DNA of 7,115 nt from MED-G17 sp963991985 (GTDB lineage Bacteria > Bacteroidota > Bacteroidia > NS11-12g > UBA9320): the NCBI GenBank assembly GCA_963991985.1, contig CAXDRX010000044.1, positions 1-7,115 of the forward strand. The letters are read 5' to 3'. Below are positions 1-4,949 of the stretch, in pieces (the stretch's first letter is position 1; every line of letters starts with the position of its first letter). Under the pieces are notes generated by a model that searched no databases, had not been told where the DNA came from, and worked only from the letters and a program-made list of their open reading frames with translations. A program made the translations under genes and the position numbers.

Positions 1-1324
1 CTCGGTTGAGATAGTGAGCCAATTCATAGACTTGTGTTTTGTAAAGGTCCCCAATTACAGATAAACCACCGCTCATGTCTCCATAAAGAGTTGTATACCC
101 GACGGCTGATTCGCTTTTATTGCTTGTGTTTAACAAAATATAGCCAAATTTATTGCTCATTGCCATAAGCAAAACACCGCGTGTTCTGGCTTGAAGGTTT
201 TCTTCGGTTGCATCTCTTGGAAGTCCATTAAAAGTATCTTCAAGTGTTCTTTCGAATGTATTTACTGTTTCTTGAATGGGTAAAATGAATTGATGAATGC
301 CTAAATTTTTTGTCAATTGATGTGCATCTGTAAGGGAGGATTTACTGCTAAATTTAGAGGGCATAAGTACTGCAGATATATTTTTTTTGCCTAAAACTTT
401 AGCAGCAAGGGCTGCTGTAACTGCCGAATCGATTCCACCGGAGGAGCCAAAAATCGCCTTCTTAAAATTCAATTTTTCGAAATAGTCTTTTAGACCGAGA
501 AGCAATGCTTGGTAGATATGGGAAATATCCCCATTTTTTTTGGATAAAATTTTTTGTTCAGTTTTTTGGTGCTTGGTTTCAATGATTTCTAAAGATTCTT
601 CAAAAAAATTACAACGATGGATAACTTCTCCTTTTTTGTTCAGAAACAAACTACCACCATCAAATATAATATCAGTTTGAGCGCCTACTTGATTGACGTA
701 AATCAAGGGTAGATTGTATTTTTTGGCATTTTCTTTCATGATGGTTTCGCGCTCTTCCATTTGATTGTAATTGTATGGAGAAGCAGAAATATTGAGGATG
801 AAGTCTGGGTTTTCTTTGGCCAATTCGTCCATAGGCGTTTGACGATAAATCTTCTGACTTCTGATGTTCCACAAATCTTCACAAATTGTAAGGGCTACTT
901 TTTTTCCCGAAATATCGATACAGGAAAAAGACCTGTTTTCTTCAAAAAATCTACTTTCATTAAATATATCATAGTTTGGTAAGAGTGTTTTGTTGACAAC
1001 ATATTCTAATTTGCCCTCGATGGCAACCAAAGCAGAGTTATAAAGCTTTTTGCCTTTGTCGCTGGTATTTGGATGAGGAGCTCCAAAAACAATAGCTATA
1101 CCCCGACTGGCCTGTATAAGTTGCTCCTTTAATTTTGCACAATGGTCGATGAAGCTATCATAATCTAAAAGGTCTTTGGGAGGATATCCAGTTAGTGATA
1201 GCTCCGAAAAAACAATCAATTCAGCTTGAGATGCTTTTGCATTATCTATGGCTTTCAACATTTTTTTGGCGTTGCTTTCTACATCACCAATTCTATAGTT
1301 TAGTTGAGCCATACAAACTTTCAT
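1..1324 (-). CDS. nadE: Glutamine-dependent NAD+ synthetase, C-terminus cut by window edge
   Basis: The product makes NAD+ from deamido-NAD+, ATP and glutamine, the last step of NAD synthesis, in the cytoplasm. About 441 codons are present; the family is usually around 540-550 residues, so roughly the last fifth is missing beyond base 1. The N-terminal nitrilase-like glutaminase domain (about residues 1-260) carries the expected Glu-Lys-Cys triad: E41 in FSELSLTGYPP, K112 in VNKTLLPNYD and C148 in LTICEDLWN. The synthetase domain follows, with the ATP-pyrophosphatase loop SSGGIDSA (residues 294-301), then EENLQARTRG, the NKSE motif, and GYTTLYGDMSGG shortly before the edge. The ATG at 1324 is preferred because family members begin MK(I/V)..AQLN; the ATG at 1312 would remove the first strand. 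The gene is divergent from gldB with 101 bases between. The reading frame is unbroken. Family assignment rests on visible motifs and is very secure. Confidence 0.97.
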   Translation of the reverse strand, partial: MKVCMAQLNYRIGDVESNAKKMLKAIDNAKASQAELIVFSELSLTGYPPKDLLDYDSFIDHCAKLKEQLIQASRGIAIVFGAPHPNTSDKGKKLYNSALVAIEGKLEYVVNKTLLPNYDIFNESRFFEENRSFSCIDISGKKVALTICEDLWNIRSQKIYRQTPMDELAKENPDFILNISASPYNYNQMEERETIMKENAKKYNLPLIYVNQVGAQTDIIFDGGSLFLNKKGEVIHRCNFFEESLEIIETKHQKTEQKILSKKNGDISHIYQALLLGLKDYFEKLNFKKAIFGSSGGIDSAVTAALAAKVLGKKNISAVLMPSKFSSKSSLTDAHQLTKNLGIHQFILPIQETVNTFERTLEDTFNGLPRDATEENLQARTRGVLLMAMSNKFGYILLNTSNKSESAVGYTTLYGDMSGGLSVIGDLYKTQVYELAHYLNR

Positions 1325-1328
1325 AACA

Positions 1329-1357
1329 CAATATTAGCTTTATGCAGACAATTCAAA
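1329..1357 (-). promoter_or_regulatory. Possible Bacteroidota-type promoter for nadE
   Basis: On the minus strand, TTTG (1357-1354) is followed after 17 bases by TAATATTG (1336-1329). The Bacteroidota primary sigma-factor consensus is TTTG, about 17-23 bases, then TAnnTTTG, so there is a single mismatch in the -7 box. The -7 box ends only four bases before the nadE ATG, so transcription would begin at or very near the start codon and give a leaderless message. That is unusual enough to keep confidence low. AT-rich sequence gives such matches by chance. Confidence 0.3.
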
Positions 1358-1367
1358 ATGAAATTGT
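1348..1367. repeat. Imperfect inverted repeat in the nadE-gldB divergent region
   Basis: The left arm ACAATTCA (1348-1355) pairs with the right arm TGAAATTGT (1359-1367), with one extra T in the right arm and AAA between. It overlaps the candidate -33 element of nadE and lies 59 bases upstream of the gldB ATG, a position where a DNA-binding regulator could act on either gene. The repeat is seen directly; any operator role is inference. The rest of the 101-base spacer (1325-1425) is AT-rich. For gldB I see only TATTTTG at 1398-1404, one base short of the TAnnTTTG spacing and without a well-placed -33 box. Confidence 0.3.
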
Positions 1368-1425
1368 TTGTCAAAAAAAATCAACACTTATCCTGTCTAT
1401 TTTGTTGTTTTGACGAAATATTTCT

Positions 1426-2442
1426 ATGTGCAAATTTTCCAAAATATACAATTGGATTGTCATCGTTGTCCTATACTGCTCATCTTGTAAACCGACCAAA
1501 AGTAATCCCGATTTATCAAGAATTCAGGTAAATGTCACAATAAAGCGTTTTGATCAAGAATTTTTTGCTTGTAAGAGTGCGTCCGATTTTAAGAAATTAC
1601 AGATGGCTTATCCCAATTTTTATGATTTATATATGGACGGTTTAATGTCTTCAGTAACCGGCGGCAAGCGTGCAACATTTTCCGAAAAAGTAGAAAACAT
1701 AAGTCGAGCACAAGGAGAAGTTGAGCAAATGATTATCAAAAAAGCAAATGAGATGTATCAAAACTTCGAAAATAAAGAAAAGGAAATTGCCCAAGCCATG
1801 CGGTATTTTAAGTTTTACTTTCCCAATGAAAATCTCCCACAATTCATCACATTTATTGGGAAATTTGATTATGGAAACCCTTACTACGACTCTACTGTTT
1901 GCATTGGGCTGGAACTTTATTTAGATCCAAATTTTGAACTGTACAAGAATTTGCCATTCCCACGATATAGAACCAAAAAGTTTAAAGAAGATTTATTGGT
2001 CCCCAATACAGTGAAGGCTCATATTTACAATTGCTTTTTGGTGGAGGAATGGAAAGGAGATCGGCTAATTGACCAGATGATAAACCACGGGAAAGTTTTG
2101 TGTTTGATGGATGCTTTACTTCCCGATATACATGATTCTCTTAAAATAGGTTACCTAAATGGCCAAATTGAGTGGTGCCAAGAGAATGAAAGTCAAATGT
2201 GGCGTTGGATGCTTGAAAATGACCTATTGTATGAGACAAATCGTGTTGAAAATTTAAAATATTTAGAAGATGGCCCCTACACCATTCCAACGGGTATTGT
2301 TTCTTCTTCACCCAAAATTGCAGTTTGGATAGGATGGCAGATCGTTCGAAAATACATGGAAAGAACACAAATTGATTTTCAATCTTTATTTGCACAAGAA
2401 AACAATGATAAAATTTTGAATCAAAGCAAATACAAGCCTTAA
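1426..2442 (+). CDS. gldB: GldB-like gliding motility lipoprotein
   Basis: This 338-residue protein resembles GldB, a cell-envelope lipoprotein required for gliding in Flavobacterium johnsoniae; its biochemical role is not settled. A hydrophobic segment (residues 10-20) ends in CSSC-K, giving a lipidation cysteine at C21; the -3 residue is Cys rather than the usual Leu, so the lipobox is atypical. Family landmarks recognised from memory are the early VxxxRFDQEF (about 36-46), the central GKFDYGNPYYDS (145-156), HGKVLCLMDALLPD (221-234) with SLKIGY (238-243), WCQENESQMWRW (250-261), DGPYT (282-286), SSSPKIAVWIGWQIVRKYM (293-311). No HExxH zinc motif is present. The ATG at 1426 is the only one that keeps the signal segment, because TGA at 1411-1413 closes the frame upstream; no Shine-Dalgarno is visible. 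A gldC gene, the usual neighbour in F. johnsoniae, does not follow. Divergent from nadE. Confidence 0.88.
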   Translation: MCKFSKIYNWIVIVVLYCSSCKPTKSNPDLSRIQVNVTIKRFDQEFFACKSASDFKKLQMAYPNFYDLYMDGLMSSVTGGKRATFSEKVENISRAQGEVEQMIIKKANEMYQNFENKEKEIAQAMRYFKFYFPNENLPQFITFIGKFDYGNPYYDSTVCIGLELYLDPNFELYKNLPFPRYRTKKFKEDLLVPNTVKAHIYNCFLVEEWKGDRLIDQMINHGKVLCLMDALLPDIHDSLKIGYLNGQIEWCQENESQMWRWMLENDLLYETNRVENLKYLEDGPYTIPTGIVSSSPKIAVWIGWQIVRKYMERTQIDFQSLFAQENNDKILNQSKYKP

Positions 2443-2454
2443 TGTCTGCAGGCT
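2435..2454 (+). terminator. Weak hairpin overlapping the gldB stop codon
   Basis: AGCCT (2435-2439) pairs with AGGCT (2450-2454) around a ten-base loop that contains the TAA stop. The following sequence, GTATTTGTTCT, is T-rich but has no clean T-run. The stem is only five base pairs, so it may be chance. Confidence 0.2.
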
Positions 2455-2629
2455 GTATTTGTTCTAAAAAACTGATTTACAGTTAATTACAAAGTATAAA
2501 AAAAGAACTATAAATTCTCTACATAAAAAAAAGCCACTAAGTCACTTTTGGGCATCTTTTTTTCATTTCATTTTCACCTTGTTGGTCATAATTCGTTTTG
2601 TTTATTAAAAATAAAATTGCCAAAAAAAT
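2443..2629. other. Non-coding gap between gldB and the MscS gene
   Basis: This 187-base spacer is strongly AT-rich, with several A and T runs. I see no credible ORF, tRNA or riboswitch. It holds a weak hairpin at the gldB stop and a T-run after a short GCC/GGC stem, described separately. No full TAnnTTTG box was found for the channel gene; the nearest is TGTATTTG around 2454-2461, with the first two positions only partly matching. Whether the channel gene has its own promoter here is therefore open. Confidence 0.5.
2525..2563 (+). terminator. Possible weak intrinsic terminator downstream of gldB
   Basis: A run of eight A (2525-2532) leads into GCC (2533-2535), and GGC (2551-2553) is followed by ATC and then seven T (2557-2563). 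The A and T runs could extend the GCC/GGC stem around a three-base bulge. The GC core is only three pairs, so the structure is weak; the T-run position is what makes it a candidate. It could end gldB transcription about 80-120 bases after the stop. Confidence 0.28.
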
Positions 2630-3448
2630 ATGATAATGTTACAGATAACTTCTTATTGGCGTCAATGGACACCCAAATTTGCCCATTACCTTCCCAAGCT
2701 TGTTCTGGCAATTGCAACCTTGCTTTTTGGGTTTTGGCTAATCAAAAAAACAACAAAATTATTGAGTAAATATTTTTCCAAAAGTGGAATGGATGCTTCT
2801 CTTAGCAAATTTTTAAGTTCCTCCCTTTCAACACTTTTCAAAATATTGCTCCTACTTTCTGTTGCCAAAATGTTTGGGGTGGAAACGACCTCTTTTGTTG
2901 CTATTCTTGGTGGTTTGAGTATTGGCATTGGGATGGCTCTAAATGGCACCATTGGTCATTTTGCAAGTGGTGTGTTGCTTATGATATTTAAGCCTTTTAA
3001 GGTAGGAGATTTGGTAGAAATTGGAGGTAGTCATAAAGGAGTAGTTCAAGCCATTACGGCCTTCAATACAGAGTTAAAAACATTAGACAACAAGAAAATA
3101 ATTGTGGCCAATAGCTTGGTTACGGGCAATACCATAACGAATATATCGGGTCAAGAAACCATAGGCGTTGAGATGACTTTTGGAATTGCTTATTCGGCAG
3201 ATATTGATTTGGCGAGAAAAGCTATTCTTGAGGTTGGCGAAAAATGTTTACATATCCTAGGCAACCCCGAACAGGTTGTGGTTGTGTCAGCCTTGGGGGA
3301 TAGTGCAGTTAGTTTATCTACCCGGCCATTTTGTAAAAGTGAATACTATTGGGATACCTTTTTCTTTATGCAAGAAAATGTGAAAAAAGAATTTGATCGA
3401 CTTGGTATTGAAATACCTTTCCCTCAATTACAAATTCATAAAAATTAA
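2630..3448 (+). CDS. Small-conductance mechanosensitive channel, MscS family
   Basis: The 272-residue inner-membrane protein is close to the E. coli MscS length (286) and should open under membrane tension to release solutes during hypo-osmotic shock. Three transmembrane segments are visible: TM1 about 21-38, TM2 about 66-82, and pore-lining TM3 about 88-120, rich in Gly and Ala (AILGGLSIGIGMALNGTIGH). The hallmark end of TM3 and start of the beta domain follows: ASGVLLMIFKPFKVGD (112-127), then GVVQAITAFNTELKTLDNKK and IIVANSLV..GNTITNIS, which match the family closely. The C-terminal alpha/beta domain ends in GIEIPFPQ, also typical. The ATG at 2630 is chosen; an in-frame ATG two codons later (2636) is equally possible. 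There is no extended N-terminal domain, so this is the minimal MscS type. It converges on the transpeptidase-family gene with five bases between the stop codons. Confidence 0.95.
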   Translation: MIMLQITSYWRQWTPKFAHYLPKLVLAIATLLFGFWLIKKTTKLLSKYFSKSGMDASLSKFLSSSLSTLFKILLLLSVAKMFGVETTSFVAILGGLSIGIGMALNGTIGHFASGVLLMIFKPFKVGDLVEIGGSHKGVVQAITAFNTELKTLDNKKIIVANSLVTGNTITNISGQETIGVEMTFGIAYSADIDLARKAILEVGEKCLHILGNPEQVVVVSALGDSAVSLSTRPFCKSEYYWDTFFFMQENVKKEFDRLGIEIPFPQLQIHKN

Positions 3449-3453
3449 GCGCC

Positions 3454-4218
3454 TTACTTCACCAAATAGTATTGTCCCTCAGGGTCAATGCCTATTTCAG
3501 GAAGAATTTTTGTTTTTTCAAAAAACTTGTACAAAGGAAGTAAATTACGCCAAAAAGAGTGCAATTGCGAGGCGGGATATTGTTCTAAAATTCTCTTATG
3601 ATTTGAGGCATTCATATCATTTGGAAAAATGTATAGGGTAATTTTTTCCTGTCCACAGTTTTTTGCCTCAGTTGCCAAAATGTACAATTGTTCAATCAGA
3701 GAATCTCCGATTGGAATGCAACCAATAGTTGCGCAACCGCCATGGACCATAATGTCACCGCCTAAATTCGAGGAATTGTTTCTTCGCTTGTCTGCAGGAT
3801 TTGGGTAATTGACCCGAAGCCCCAAGTGGTAAGCACTTTGGGGATTGAATGATTCGATCTCATAAAAACCTTCAGGTATTTGAAAGTCACCTTGCCTCAA
3901 TTTTGGTCCCAAAAATCCAACGTTACTGCAAAAGTCATATACATTGAACAAACTGAATGTATCTACATCTTTGTTTTTTAGATACACAGCGACCATCTCC
4001 TGTTCTTTATAAACCTGTAGATGTATATCATAACACAATGGATTGATGTGGCATTCTCTGAGCATGGAGTCTATGTTCCAATAGTGATTTCTGTAGGCTT
4101 GCTTTACCCGCTCATTTTTCAACTGATTGTCCCGCCAAACATTTTGTGCATTTAGACTTAAGCAAAGTCCACTGATTAGAAATCCAAGTGTCAAAATATA
4201 TTTAATCTTTTCTCTCAA
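3454..4218 (-). CDS. Exported YafK/DpaA-like L,D-transpeptidase family protein
   Basis: This 254-residue protein has the L,D-transpeptidase (YkuD-fold) catalytic signature in its YafK-like form: DIMVHGGCATIGCIPI (residues 155-170), with H159 and the presumed nucleophile C167 in GCIPI; a second Cys, C162, sits in the same loop. Substrate-channel landmarks upstream include LGPKLRQGDFQIPEGFYEI and SAYHLGLRVNYPN. Residues 1-24 form a signal peptide (MREKIK, a hydrophobic core, then SLNA before QN), placing the enzyme in the periplasm, acting on peptidoglycan. E. coli YafK (DpaA, 246 residues) cuts the link between Braun's lipoprotein and meso-DAP; whether this protein hydrolyses or crosslinks cannot be told from sequence. 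The start is TTG at 4218-4216: no ATG keeps the signal peptide, no ATG lies upstream before an in-frame TAG, and AAAGGAA (4237-4231) lies twelve bases before it. Convergent with the MscS gene, divergent from rsmI. Confidence 0.86.
   Translation of the reverse strand: MREKIKYILTLGFLISGLCLSLNAQNVWRDNQLKNERVKQAYRNHYWNIDSMLRECHINPLCYDIHLQVYKEQEMVAVYLKNKDVDTFSLFNVYDFCSNVGFLGPKLRQGDFQIPEGFYEIESFNPQSAYHLGLRVNYPNPADKRRNNSSNLGGDIMVHGGCATIGCIPIGDSLIEQLYILATEAKNCGQEKITLYIFPNDMNASNHKRILEQYPASQLHSFWRNLLPLYKFFEKTKILPEIGIDPEGQYYLVK
3471..3489 (+). terminator. Hairpin just past the MscS stop, inside the opposing gene
   Basis: The sequence ATTGTCCCTCAGGGTCAAT is a near-perfect dyad: ATTG, a T-T mismatch, CCCT, a one-base centre, AGGG, a T-T mismatch, CAAT. 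It starts 23 bases after the channel stop. T-rich sequence follows only after about 18 bases (TTTTTG then six T, 3507-3518), so it is not a textbook intrinsic terminator. It also encodes DPEGQ near the C-terminus of the minus-strand gene, so coding constraint may explain it. It is the only candidate for ending the channel transcript in the tight convergent junction. Confidence 0.25.
4197..4204 (+). promoter_or_regulatory. Weak -7-like box upstream of rsmI
   Basis: TATATTTA differs from TAnnTTTG only in the last base and ends 13 bases before the ATG at 4218, inside the signal-peptide codons of the divergent gene. No matching TTTG is seen at the proper distance. It is offered because any rsmI-porZ promoter must lie inside the opposing coding sequence. 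Confidence 0.18.
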
Positions 4219-4949
4219 TGTGTATATTCGTTCCTTTGACCAACGGAAAAATTTATTTGGTTCCTACGCCCATTGGAAACCTCGAAGATATAACTCTTAG
4301 GGCACTAAATATCTTATCGAAAGTGAAAATGATTTTTGCTGAAGATACAAGAATTACCATCAAGCTGCTCAACCATTACAAAATAGACAAGCCTTTAAAA
4401 TCTCTGCATGCACATAATGAGCATAAAATGATAAAGGATATCTTGGAAAAGGTTCAAATGGGTGCCACAATTGCTTATTGTTCCGATGCAGGCACACCTG
4501 GAATAAGCGACCCCGGATATTTAATGGTTCGTGAAGCAATAAAAAGCCGAATACCTGTGGAAACCTTGCCAGGAGCTACGGCATTTGTTCCTGCCTTGGT
4601 TAATTCCGGGATTCCTTGCGATCGTTTTGTTTTTGAAGGTTTTTTACCCGCCAAAAAAGGTAGAAAAAAACGCTTAAAACAAATGGCCGAGGAGGAGCGG
4701 ACAACTATTTTTTATGAGAGCCCACATAGATTGATCAAAACCTTAGAAGAACTCCATCAACTTGTTGGGCCCGATAGACAAATCTGTATTGCAAAAGAAT
4801 TAACCAAAATGCACGAAACCTTTTTCAGAGGCAAGTTGGGGGCGCTTCTTCAAGATTTAAGCAAAAAATCAATCAAAGGCGAGTTTGTTGTTGTTTTGCA
4901 ATCCAATGGTACCAAATTTATCCAAGATACGTTTTCAAAGGGGTCATGA
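4218..4949 (+). CDS. rsmI: 16S rRNA (cytidine-1402-2'-O)-methyltransferase RsmI
   Basis: RsmI uses S-adenosylmethionine to 2'-O-methylate C1402 of 16S rRNA in the ribosomal decoding centre. The 243-residue protein is of the tetrapyrrole methylase fold with the RsmI signatures in order: YLVPTPIGNLEDITLRAL (13-30), AEDTR (41-45), AYCSDAGTPGISDPG (86-100), LPGATAFVPALVNSG (117-131), FVFEGFLPAKKGRKK (137-151), FYESPHRL (165-172), AKELTKMHE (192-200), GEFVVV (221-226). It lacks the extra C-terminal region of E. coli RsmI (286 residues). Family members usually start only a few residues before YLVPTPIGN, so the ATG at 4218 gives a slightly long N-terminus (MCIFVPLTNGKIYLV); a TTG at 4236 (MTNGKIYLV) is a credible alternative. 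Neither has a Shine-Dalgarno. The ATG shares base 4218 with the divergent TTG start. The stop TGA overlaps the porZ ATG as ATGA. Confidence 0.96.
   Translation: MCIFVPLTNGKIYLVPTPIGNLEDITLRALNILSKVKMIFAEDTRITIKLLNHYKIDKPLKSLHAHNEHKMIKDILEKVQMGATIAYCSDAGTPGISDPGYLMVREAIKSRIPVETLPGATAFVPALVNSGIPCDRFVFEGFLPAKKGRKKRLKQMAEEERTTIFYESPHRLIKTLEELHQLVGPDRQICIAKELTKMHETFFRGKLGALLQDLSKKSIKGEFVVVLQSNGTKFIQDTFSKGS
4231..4237 (-). promoter_or_regulatory. Shine-Dalgarno-like AAAGGAA supporting the TTG start
   Basis: On the minus strand AAAGGAA lies twelve bases before the TTG start of the transpeptidase-family gene, slightly long but usable spacing. It matters because that gene has no ATG compatible with its signal peptide. 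The same bases are codons 5-7 of rsmI on the plus strand. Confidence 0.35.

Noticed and set aside
1304..1531. A 75-codon plus-strand open frame spanning the nadE start, the spacer and the gldB signal region
   Set aside because: It overlaps the 5' ends of two well-supported genes in other frames, and its product has no recognisable features; it is a shadow frame.
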